Shown piece after piece: positions 43,543-54,000 of a stretch of DNA of 64,000 nt (within the stretch, counting starts at the first letter, position 1; every line of letters starts with the position of its first letter). The DNA comes from Pisolithus tinctorius (taxonomy: Eukaryota; Basidiomycota; Agaricomycetes; Boletales; Pisolithaceae), in the NCBI GenBank assembly GCA_024663395.1, contig JANFAH010000002.1, positions 1,860,001 through 1,924,000 of the forward strand, in the 5' to 3' direction. The notes beneath the pieces are model-generated. The model was not told the origin of the DNA. It made no database searches and saw nothing but the letters and a program-made list of their open reading frames with translations. The translations under genes and the position numbers were made by a program.

Positions 43543-43747
43543 ATGTGAGGGAGTGTTCCCTCTGGAGACTCAACTCTCTGATTAAAGGATTGGGTTCAAC
43601 ACCCCTTCTCTGTGTTTGGACTTTGAGGCCTAACCCTCAAAGTATTAGTTTGCAAAGCCTAACCTTTGCACAATTGTCCTTCTTTTTCCTTTTCTCTTGT
43701 CTCTTTCTTTTCTCCTTTTTCTTTACTTTCCAAGCCTGGGTCAGCTC

Positions 43748-43957
43748 TGCAGGGGAGGGTGTTAGAGGTTATGCCCCAAAAATAGGAGCTACTTAGTATG
43801 GGCACATGATACCTCAGTATCACATGCCTCCTTGTATACAAATGTTGTCTTGAGAACTTTAGATAGATATCTTTTTTGTCTCTACATCTTACTGTGCAAA
43901 TACCATATGGTACACTTTGCACACATGAGCTTGAGACAACCCAACTACAGCCTTACA
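43748..43957 (+). repeat. Gypsy D polypurine tract and 3' LTR (198 bp)
   Basis: GCAGGGGAGGG (43749-43759) precedes TGTTAGAGGTTATG at 43760. The LTR ends CAGCCTTACA at 43957, followed by CAGAC of the surrounding family-B LTR. Confidence 0.88.
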
Positions 43958-44845
43958 CAGACCCCCAAAGCTTGACTCCTGTTGACATCTGACTCACCCT
44001 GTCCACTTTTGGATGTACTATATTGGCATCAGATCAGCACTGCCTCTCTGTCATCCCACCTTGGCCTAGAAGCAATCTCTTTGAGATGTGACATGCACAG
44101 CCTCCCCCCTAATGCAATTCCAGTGTGCTTTCCCAGTTCCTGACATTACTTGACTCATACTTTGACATTCTGACTGTCCTTGACTCACCTATTGCCAATA
44201 CTTACCAATCTTTTGACCATGCTTACTGATTCTTCACTTTTTGGCTTACTTATCCTTACCAATGCTCACCAATGCTTTCTAAGATGATTACCCATCACTT
44301 ACATTCCTTACTCATCAGTTACCAATCACTTACCAAGTGTTTGCACCTTGTTTTCCATAGGCAATGCCCCTGTACTGTATATAAATCACTGTACTTAGAT
44401 AGCTGAATAGGAAGAAGACATCAGAGAGCCCCTCTTGCTCACAATTTATCATCTCTCAGTAAATCATTCAGCAGCTTCGATAGTTGAGACTGTATTAAGG
44501 GCCTAACTATCATCTACTTCACTTATCATCATTTGTTATTGATATACTTTGCTCCAAGTCCTCCCTGAGCTCAGTGCAGCTCAGAGCATCAAATTAAGTC
44601 TTCATCCATCCTTCTGTAGGCTGACAGCAGTCTACCCCACCACATCCTCTCACATTCTTGCTCCATCTTCATCAGGAGCACCCCCAACCCTCAGCACTTG
44701 CCTTTGAGTGTTGCAGCTTGCAAAAACCCACCCAAATCAAAGGTTCTACCATCTAGGTACCTCATAGGCACACCACCACTTGCTTTTACTGTCTTTTGTG
44801 TTGGTTTTGGTTGATTTCCACCACTGAACCACACTTTGACTCACA
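43958..44845 (+). mobile_element. Family-B LTR, copy e (3' 888 bp)
   Basis: Starts CAGACCCCCAAAGCTTGAC and ends TTTGACTCACA. It corresponds to the last half of the LTR at 26750-28566 and includes TATATAAATCAC at about 44377. It is the probable other half of 22756-23031, split by gypsy D. The outer flanks (AGCAT and ATGTC) do not form a clear duplication, so one side may be rearranged. Confidence 0.8.
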
Positions 44846-45213
44846 ATGTCAGTTGCTAAACACAATCATTTGGCACTGGCAGAAATCATCTCTATGGCAA
44901 ATGCCCTTGTCTCACTGGCCATGGATCCCTTGTTGGATGATAGTAGTCTCTGAGTTGATTCAGTGGCAGAAGACCTTGGCATGTCCATAGATCAGTGCAT
45001 GAATATCTGTAGGACAAATACCTTGTCTCTATACAATTTACTGACTTAGTTTGACAGAATCCTTGTCACACATCCACAGTATTTTTTTTTGCATGTGCCC
45101 TTCTTCCCCCCTCCTTCACACCAGTCATTATCACTGCTCTCTAATCTGCATCAATTCATGTTCATAGCCACTTCACTATCATGCCAATTAAAATAATGAA
45201 AAAGGTAGGTATG
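44846..45213. other. Unassigned flank
   Basis: Short frames with stops (LALAEIISMANALVSLAMDP) that I do not recognise. At 45184-45213 the sequence enters the MITE-like unit (AATTAAAATAATGAAAAAGG) in which the foldback mariner is inserted. Confidence 0.4.
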
Positions 45214-45215
45214 TA

Positions 45216-46800
45216 CAGTGGCTCAAAAAAGTGTCCCAATGTTGGGTGATTGTGGAAAGAGTTGAGATTTATGAGAGACCCAATGGGAATCAGTTCAAAC
45301 TCCTGCAGGACCAAAAATAGTACTAACCATTGCCTTGACAACAAGGGCTTTCCTATGTAATTTGGTTGACATGGCACCAAGATATAACCATTTTAAAATG
45401 ACATGTCATTGGGACACTTTTTTGAGCATGATGTTGTCAGTCATTATTTAGTAAATAACATAAAGATTTGACAACTTCTGAGGGATTTTGTGCTTCAACC
45501 CTGACTGATTATGTAATGTACATGATCCTGAGCCATTAAAATGGCTTGGGTCCCACTCAGTTAACCTACTTCACCATGAAATGCATATTTGCCTCTGCTA
45601 GAGCAAATATCCACCTTCTTTCTGAATCTGGCCTTTCTGCTCATCAAATATCCTCTACAACTGGTCAGGGGAGCTCTACTGTGGCCAGGGTCATCAAAGA
45701 GTTCCAGCTAGATTAAGGAAAACCTCAAACTAGGACATCCTTACCAGCCTTCTTCTCCTGGCAGAGGGGAATAGTCTCCAGTATGACCTCTGGAAGAGCT
45801 GAAAATGCCATCCAGGCTACCCATATAATGTGTGTGACCCTTTCCTCTCCTGTCACTTCCCAAACTATTTGCAGTGTGCTCAATTCTGCATCCCTGAAGG
45901 TGATTGTCAAGCAGGAGATGCCACTCTTGTCTTGCAAGCATACACAACAGTGACTTGCCTTTGCTTTTAACCACAAAAACTGGACTGTGGATGACTGCAC
46001 TGGGGTCATCTGGTCAGTTGAGCCCAAGATCAATAGTATTGGACCAGACAGAAGGAAATTTGTGTGAAAGATGGTAGGGAAGTGTTTGCAGGATCATTCT
46101 CCTGCTTGACTACAGCCATCTGGGATGCAGAATTGAGCACACTGCAAATAGTTTGGGAAGTGACAGGAGAGGAAAGGGTCACACACATTATATGGGTAGC
46201 CTGGATGGCATTTTCAGCTCTTCCAGAGGTCATACTGGAGACTATTCCCCTCTGCCAGGAGAAGAAGGCTGGTAAGGATGTCCTAGTTTGAGGTTTTCCT
46301 TAATCTAGCTGGAACTCTTTGATGACCCTGGCCACAGTAGAGCTCCCCTGACCAGTTGTAGAGGATATTTGATGAGCAGAAAGGCCAGATTCAGAAAGAA
46401 GGTGGATATTTGCTCTAGCAGAGGCAAATATGCATTTCATGGTGAAGTAGGTTAACTGAGTGGGACCCAAGCCATTTTAATGGCTCAGGATCATGTACAT
46501 TACATAATCAGTCAGGGTTGAAGCACAAAATCCCTCAGAAGTTGTCAAATCTTTATGTTATTTACTAAATAATGACTGACAACATCATGCTCAAAAAAGT
46601 GTCCCAATGACATGTCATTTTAAAATGGTTATATCTTGGTGCCATGTCAACCAAATTACATAGGAAAGCCCTTGTTGTCAAGGCAATGGTTAGTACTATT
46701 TTTGGTCCTGCAGGAGTTTGAACTGATTCCCATTGGGTCTCTCATAAATCTCAACTCTTTCCACAATCACCCAACATTGGGACACTTTTTTGAGCCACTG
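45216..46800. mobile_element. Foldback Tc1/mariner element with 679-bp arms
   Basis: Ends CAGTGGCTCAAAAAAGTG and its complement, flanked by TA (45214-45215 and 46801-46802). The left arm 45216-45894 and the right arm 46122-46800 are each 679 bp and nearly perfect reverse complements. Each contains the 5' region and the helix-turn-helix half of a Tc1-type transposase (RANIHLLSESGLSAHQISST, TVARVIKEFQLD). The 227-bp loop keeps part of the DDE domain (NHKNWTVDD, VIWSVEPKINSIG). The 3' half of the original element is missing, replaced by an inverted copy of the 5' half. Confidence 0.9.
45579..46070 (+). pseudogene. Tc1/mariner transposase remnant
   Basis: Reads through the helix-turn-helix part and, after a stop following KEFQLD, into VKQEMPLLSCKHTQQ, a further TGA, and the catalytic-domain start (WTVDD, VIWSVEPK, where SDET is usual: the catalytic motif is altered). 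The C-terminal half is absent. The reverse-complement arm carries a second copy of the N-terminal half (46233 down to 46030 and beyond). Confidence 0.75.
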
Positions 46801-46802
46801 TA

Positions 46803-47135
46803 TAATAAGAATGACATGCCATGGATAGCATGGATAGTAGAATAATAGTGCAACAGAGTGTGTGCCTAGGTACACTGTCACCCATAGGCTTCACTGTGCT
46901 AGGTTGTCTCAGGCACACACTCTGTTGCACTATTATTCTACTATCCATGCTATCCATGGCATGTCATTCTTATTATACATACTTACCTTTTTCATTATTT
47001 TAATTGGCCATGCACTTCCTGATGTACCTATCATGTTTCTAACCTGACAAGTGCATGGCCAATTAAAATAATGAAAAAGGTAGTTATGTATAATAAGAAT
47101 GACATGCCATGGATAGCATGGATAGTAGAATAATA
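46803..47135. repeat. Cluster of nested palindromes (MITE-like)
   Basis: A unit containing TAATAAGAATGACATGCCATGG...GTGCAACAGAGTGTGTGCC runs forward at 46803-46866, inverted at about 46912-46974, and forward again (without its end) at about 47080-47134. A second unit, GGCCAATTAAAATAATGAAA, is inverted at 46982-47010 and forward at 47057-47085. The foldback mariner sits at a TA inside the first unit. Confidence 0.8.
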
Positions 47136-48113
47136 TGAAGAAGTCAAAAAAGTCATTAAGTGAAAAGGCAAAAAAGCCCAGATGGGCAAAGGATCTACCT
47201 AAATAAGTTGCAGCACTATCTGCTGTAAGGAATCTGCATTCCTTGGATGCATAAGCCCCTATCATTGACTGTTCCATGACTATTGTCACACTCCCAGACC
47301 TCTCACATCCACCATTGTTCACATGCTACCCTCCCATGCCCTTGCTCCCTCTTGCACAATGCTAATCCCACAGCTGCTGTGCTCTGGTTGCTTCCCTTCC
47401 TTCAGACTCTTTCCTTTAACATGGTCTCTGTTCCCTTTTCATTAGTAGTATACCCTCAGCCTCTGTTGCAGCCTGTCTTGTGTGTGCACTGCCACACAGC
47501 CTTCCCTTACTGGTACTCTGTCTTACTTAGGTTCCAGGTTTGCCTGGACTATAAAGCCCTGTACTTAGGTACAGAATGGGACCTTTTTGGCACTCAGAAG
47601 GTCACAACAAGTTTTTTTTCACTTCATCTACACCACATGCCTCACAACAACTGTGCATGAACTACATATACCACTTGCACTGCCCACATCACCAGTACTA
47701 CTCCATGGAACATGCCATGCATGCCACAAACCACTATCACTACCAAGCACTGAGTCCCACCTTCTAGTTCCAACAGTCCAGAATCCCTTGAGATGAGTGA
47801 TTCATTCCCTTCATTTTAATGTTGTTACTTAAACCATCTAGCTTGTATTGTATAGCTACTTGGACTTTTCCTACACCATGCTTATTTGACAATCAGTGCT
47901 AAAATAAGTATGGATAGTACTCTGTTAATTTCCTGATGAGTCTGACAAAGAATGTATTCAAGTCTGGTATTGTCTGCCAAATGATCTGACTAGGACAGAT
48001 GTATAGACCACACCTCCATCTGTAACAGTCTGACAGCAGTCTGATCAACCTGTGGACAGGTAAATCTGTCTGAGGCAGAAAGGCGCACGCATGACTTCAT
48101 ACATTTATCTGTC
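47136..48113. other. Unassigned CpG-poor sequence
   Basis: Short frames only. A TGTCACACTCCC at 47283 and CTATAAAGCCCTGTACTTAGG at about 47550 resemble LTR start and promoter motifs. I find no matching end or partner copy, so no element is called. Confidence 0.4.
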
Positions 48114-48503
48114 ATGACTGAGATGGCTGCCTCCCCTGAAAGTATCTGTGATATCTGTGGCCAGATGTCTCAGGGACTTGACAATTTGCTGATGGACCAA
48201 AATCAGCAAGAACTGTGCAGCCATGCCTGCAGGACATGGGTAACAATAGTAGATTCCTTCCCAAAAAGTCACAATAGTCACAAAAAGTCAAAAATAGTAA
48301 AGTGTTATTTTCCTGATGCAGTAGATTGGCACTGTTGCAGGTGGGAAGTGGCTTCATCAGGGCCTGCTGTCTTCACAGTACTCAGATCAAAAGATGCAGC
48401 ATTTGTCCTGGCCTCTAGGCTCAGATTCTGTTGTTCTTTACTCCAACTGACATCTGCTCCTGCCCAGGGCTTCCGGTGTACCACTCGCCACAGCCTCAGT
48501 TAA
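48114..48503 (+). other. Open frame, 129 codons, unrecognised
   Basis: The beginning has a CDICGQ...CSHACRTW cysteine spacing, but nothing else supports a zinc finger. It straddles the change from CpG-poor to CpG-containing sequence at about 48470. Probably not a complete gene. Confidence 0.2.
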
Positions 48504-50834
48504 CTCCAAGCCAACCTCAACCACTGCCGTATCTGACTCATCTACGACTGCCACCTCCCCCTCCTCCTCAGCTAGTCAGACTTCCTTAATCGCAGTCATT
48601 GCAACCTGTACATTGCTCGTTCTCCCCGTCCTACTGTTCTAAGCACCAAAACCCAAATCAACACACTCCATCTCCCTGCCATGTAACACCTCAAATGATG
48701 CCTCATGTCATGACTCATATCTCGAGCATTGGGGTCGCTTACCAGATGATGGCAATGGCTGGGAAAGGAGATTATCCATAAGACAACGCGCCCCTTCCAC
48801 TCCTACTAAGAAACTGGCAGCGATGTTCAGTCGTTCGCCGAGTGCTAACTCTAGGAAGAGATCATCCAAGAATTCTCGTGTCCGTGAACACGTTGTAGTC
48901 GTTTGGGAAATACTGTCTGACTTGGCCCCCGAGATGGGTTCACAGGCTGTGGTCGCCGGGGCGGATACCGAGATCATGAAATCACCTCTAGCGCAGCCAT
49001 TCATGGGCGATATAGTGTTTATTTCATAGGACGGGGAAGCTGTCTGTATTGATTCTTTCCTGTGGAGAGGGCCATGACTATCAGGAGGTATGTCCCCCCC
49101 AACATGATGTCTGATGAATAGATGACCCCTGCAGCGATCTCCATCGCTGGGAACGCAAGGAAGTCCTCTGGAAGATGTGGGTGGTAAACAGAATGCTTTC
49201 GCGAATGCTGGGTCGTGGCTTTTCCACTGGAGAGAGCGGCAGGTAACCCCTTCTTCAATGCACACGAAAATCCAATCATACGGTCGCTACTTCCGAACAT
49301 TACTGCAAATCCTTTCATTGACTTATACTCTATGACTGCACCTCCCGTAGAATGCACCACCAATCCGCTCCTCACCGGCAATGCTCGAACCCTACAATCT
49401 CTCACTGCAGCACTCGAAACGTCTCCTGCGGAGGTGGAGGAACGCCTGCGCGTCATTTCCGTGCAATCGTCTGTTTATTCCCAAGGTTCGTATCAAGCGA
49501 GCGAAACCGGCGAGGATGCCTTCAGTGTAGTGGCTTTCCTCTACCCTCCGGCTCAGATTCCCCACTCATAGATTTACTCTCGCGGCGCTCAAGACCATCC
49601 AATGGCATCCCTAACCATACCTTCACACCTTTGTTACTTCCGAGTATGTATGTTATTTCGTGTTTATGTGCCATCTCCTGTTTCCATATCGTGTCGCTTA
49701 CAGGCCCGGCGTGCACGCCGATCTGGCGTCGGTGCTCACTTGGTCATTCCTTTCATGTGTTGCTTCTTGTGTCTTTTTCCTGCAGTTTCATCGATAATGG
49801 AATGTGCGTTTTCCTTGTGCAAGTATGTATGTCCCTCCACTTTTTCACCCCTTGTTCCGTTTTATGTACTACCGGAGTGCATGCGCACACATATCTGGTG
49901 AATTGGGTACCATGTTGTACGGCCTCTGAACGGTTTCATACCATCACAGGGCAAGAAGGGAGGCATACATTGGAAACCATGCTGTGACAAGCAATGTAAC
50001 AAGTATACAGGGTAGAAATTGCAGCACACCTAATGATCTACTGACCGTCCCCTGATACATGTCGTGGACCTCTTCTAACTGTGCGTAGCCCCTGGAGTCA
50101 CCCTGTCGTGCCCTTCTCTGCACACACCACAAAAGGCTAGTACGTATGCTCCCCAGACGCTGAGATGTACTTGTTGGGCAACTATAGGAATATATTTCAA
50201 AATTCACTTCCTCTGCGTTCAAGGTGTGTGTTTGGTATGATTTTGGGGTGGTCATAGAATGCCTCTTCGAGTGGGACAAATGCGACTTCATGCGTGGTAG
50301 ATCTGAGTGCAACCTGGGAGACACAGCACCATCCTATTCATTTCATACGTGACAAGAGGCAGTTGTGAACAGCAACTGACGTCATATCAGCAGCTATGAC
50401 CACGTTCTTGCCCTTCATTAAAGAAAGGTATCGGTTGTTCCGCAGATGTGAATTTCGCCAACAAGGGTCCCCACCAGCGACAAAGTTAGCGAGTGACCAA
50501 GATCAGCTATGGGTTGGCATAGGCAGTACCCTGGAGGCTCACCAACGAGACCAATTTCCAGAGGGGGTTTCCCGCACAAACTGCAGCCTCGCATCGCAGG
50601 ATCAGGTGAACATACAGTATCACGGGGTATCACTGTTGCATTGGTCACAAAGGGGGACTGACTAAGAAGCTTGAGTACTTGGGGAGCGTCAGACACATGC
50701 GGGAACGTGTATGGGCAGGGTCTATGGGGAGGCAAGGTGTGACTCCAATGCGAAGTTTGGGACTTGCAATGTAGGCACAGTAGAACTTCCTTAGACACGC
50801 TACAGGTTATCCAGATGTTTGGGTCTGTATTCGT
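48504..50834. other. Unassigned CpG-containing region
   Basis: The composition differs from the CpG-poor block to the left. Competing frames exist on both strands (minus 48708-49265, plus 49215-49571), with plausible but unrecognised residue composition. I see no TE domain, tRNA or known gene. It may be host intergenic DNA, a decayed gene or the edge of an unknown element. Confidence 0.35.
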
Positions 50835-51035
50835 TGTAGGGAAAAAAAGTCCCGTAATCTACGTTTTACAAGCCTTTTTATACAGTAGACGGTAGGCACG
50901 AAACGTGTCAACATAGATGAGCAGGATGAACAGGATCAACAAAAACTTATGAGAACTAAGTGAATCTGTCATGGAACAAATAACGCATGAGAAAACACAA
51001 CCAACGTCGGGCCGAAACCCTACACTCTCCCCTCC
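50835..51035 (-). repeat. Gypsy H 3' LTR (190 bp) and polypurine tract
   Basis: On the minus strand GGAGGGGAGAG is followed by TGTAGGGTTTCGG. The LTR ends CTTTTTTTCCCTACA, with terminal inverted repeats TGTAGGG/CCCTACA. The outer flank is TTCGT on the plus strand, but the matching duplication is outside the window. Confidence 0.85.
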
Positions 51036-51082
51036 AGGGTACAAAGTACCCTCCCCAGGCATACACACAGAGGTTTGCCACC

Positions 51083-54000
51083 TCACGCGGCCTTTGCCGG
51101 AACCTTTCCCACGGTGGGTCCCTTAGCGGCCTTTTGGATAACGGTGCTCTCCGCACCCACCCCATCATCGTCATCTCCAACAGCGTCCATGTCTTCGTCA
51201 TAGCCCTCAGGAATGGTATCATCCTGATAGACCTGGGCATGGCTGGGTCCAGCGATGGGTTGATCAGGTACGTTAGGCTCGTGGGCGTGGGGATTGGCAG
51301 TGACCTTGGGTGGAGCTGATCGCCCATTAGATTTCAAGGGTACGGTGTTGCGGGGTTGGTGACGACCTGGGGGCATAGCATTACCATAGGGCCTAATTCC
51401 ACGGCGTCGATCCTCCTGGCGCTTGACGTAGCTCTGGTGCAACATTTGTTTCTGCCTCCTCTGCCACTCAACAGTCTCCCAGAGCAGGGCTTCCACAATA
51501 TCGGCCTGCAAACTGTTAAGTATCCTCCCTCCTTCTACTTCCTCTCGGCTACGCAGATCCTTGCCGTCCCCCAGTACTTCCTCCTTCGAAGGAGATGGTC
51601 CTGGAGCCATGACGCTCGCATTCCCATCTCCATCGAACTCATAGTAGGCAAACATCGACTCAGATTGAGCCTCATGACTGTAGGCTTCCCTAAACAAGTG
51701 ATAGCCCATCGGGGTGTCAATAAGGGAGTTGTGCTGGCAATGGAGAGCACAATCGTGCTCGAAGAAGGACTTGACTTGCTCACGATGAACAATGGTAAAC
51801 TCGACCTCCCCTCCATCCTCGTCAAAGGATCGGACCCTGAAGTAGTCACCTCGGTAACGCTCGATGTTCCTAGTGGGGCACGGATCCGACATGGAGTTTT
51901 GTTTAGTCTGAAGAGGTGGGGATCGCGAGTTTATTGACAAGGATTGCAGGTCATTGACTATATCTTCTATAAAGCGTTGTACCGGGTCAGGACTCCTCTC
52001 AGCAGGACAAGATCTCGCGCTGGCCTTAGGCCAAGAAGATGGTCGAGTTACCTGGGGAGTATTCTTTCGGCTATTACGATCAGGGCGCAGACTGTGGCTC
52101 TGACGGCAGTGAGGATGTTGGCGCAATGGTCTCTGGTGCGAGGCATGGGGAGGTACGCGACGAGTATTGTGGGTAGGTGACTTATGGTGACCTCGTCTGT
52201 GGGATTTCTGCCTGGGCTGATTATTGCACTGGCAGATGTGGAGTGCATGAGGGGGTCGACGTTGGTTCGATTGTCGTGGAGAAGGGCGAGGTGGCTTGCG
52301 AGGACAGGCGTTGCGAGCAGTGTGCGAGGGCTGTGGGAGGCGAGACCAGGATCGCAGAGGTGATAGTCCGCAGGCCAGTCCTCTTCTATCCGAACACGGG
52401 TGGTATTTATGGCTTTCACGCAAATGCAGTGCCAAGTGTCCTATGAACACCTGGGGATCGTCATCTGACAAGTCCCCATCACCCACGTCTCTTAATTTAT
52501 CAATTCCATCGGCCCCGATGGCTTCAAGATAGTCGCTTAACGCCTTCAAATGAGCAACGTCCTCATACAGTAACCACGTCTGGTCACCTACGGCCCATTG
52601 TACCTCAAAAATCGCGTCGGAGTGGCTTCCGCGATGCCAGAGTATGCGTTCAACAGCCCACTCGCGACTATTCCCACCGAACTCAGGTATTTGGTCATCC
52701 CGCCATCCAGGGAATTTCCTGTCGTCGTTCAGTATATGAACCCTCAACAGCGATGAGTGGAATACATCGTGTACCCCACACTGCTTGAGGTTGGGCGGAA
52801 GGTCAATCCGGTATGAGTAGTTACCGAAATCCTCCACGATCTGGTAAGGTCCCATAAATTTCAGGACGAGCTTCCGGGACGTTCCCTTGGGGAAGCTAAT
52901 ATTCTTAGTGGATATGTAGACCAGGTCGCCTTTGACAAACGGGCTGTCACAGCGCTTTTTATTAGCGCCGATCGTCTGTTTTACTCGTGCTTTCATTATC
53001 GCATCATGGGCTTCCATTATGGTGAGTTTCATCTTGTTTGCAAACGCTCTGATGCTCGGGCACTCATCCCTTGTAGGTGCATCCCATATCATCTTTTGGG
53101 GCATACGGCCGGTATTCAGGAAGAATGGTGCGTATCCTGTTGACTCCGATGTAGCGCTGTTGATCGCAAATTCAATGGCAGGTAATCGAGATACCCAATC
53201 CTTCTGATTGGGTCCAATACAACATCGTAGCATTTGGCTGATCGTCCTGTTGGCACGTTCGGTCGCCCTGTCCGTTTCAGGATGGTATGCACTGGACATT
53301 TTTTGCTTGATCCCAATCAAGGTGTTCAGGTGGGTCCAGAATAAACTCATGAAGAGTACGTCGCAATCGCTAATAATGGTCCTAGGTAAGCCGTGGTACT
53401 TGTATACTTCGGCGAACATTAATTCCACAACTTCGCGCACTGTATAGGTGGTTTTACTCGGTACGAGGTGTACCATGGACGTTAGCAGATCAATAATGAC
53501 AGTTATCGAATCATAGGTTCCGTTTTGGTCGATCGATTCTGGAAGAGGGCCCACGAAGTCCACGCCTATTGCTTCCCAAGGGCACGAGGGTATAGATAGC
53601 GGGTTGAGGAGTCCAAATGGTTTCTGCGTCGGGGGCTTACTACGTTGGCATGTCTTACAGGACACGCAAAATTCAGTGATATCTTTTACCATAGTGTCCC
53701 ACCATAGGAACTCCCTAATGTAGGATACAGTCTTCTTTGCTCCCAAGTGTGCGAGTATAGAGTGCGCCTGATCGATGACGGCTTCTCGAAGTCGTTTACC
53801 GTTGACTTCAATATCTGGCACACAGAATACTGTCCGATCCGGTAGTTTCAGCTTAATAAAGCCATCCGGCATTATCCCAAAATTCTTAAAAACCTTCGGG
53901 TCATTTACGATCTGTTTAAAGAATGGGTCCTGGTCATATTTGTGCCTCGCAGCCTCCAGGAGTCCCTCATTGCCTGGATATACTACGAGTGGTACGCGTG

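Larger units (their letters stand above)
23142..43957 (+). mobile_element. Chromodomain gypsy element 'D' (20.8 kb with nested inserts)
   Basis: Order: 5' LTR remnant, gag, protease-RT-RNaseH-integrase-chromodomain pol, an extra ORF in the env position, a polypurine tract, and the 198-bp 3' LTR. Four later insertions lie within it: the family-C solo LTR (23885-24699), family-B solo LTRs (26750-28566 and 29010-30826), and gypsy E (37152-43210). Removing them leaves about 10.3 kb. The element is dead: many TGA stops, protease DTG changed to NTG, and RT YLDD changed to YLDN. Confidence 0.85.

Noticed and set aside
47283..47770. A further LTR beginning TGTCACACTCCC
   Set aside because: The start and promoter-like features are suggestive but no matching CA end, duplication or second copy is visible in the window.
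22700..48000. Ascomycete-type RIP as the cause of decay
   Set aside because: Where copies can be compared, changes fall on CpG, not preferentially on CpA, and stops in the young elements are TGA only.
48708..49265. A 185-codon minus-strand gene
   Set aside because: The composition is protein-like, but plus-strand frames over the same bases are equally plausible, and no intron signals, domain or neighbour support either.
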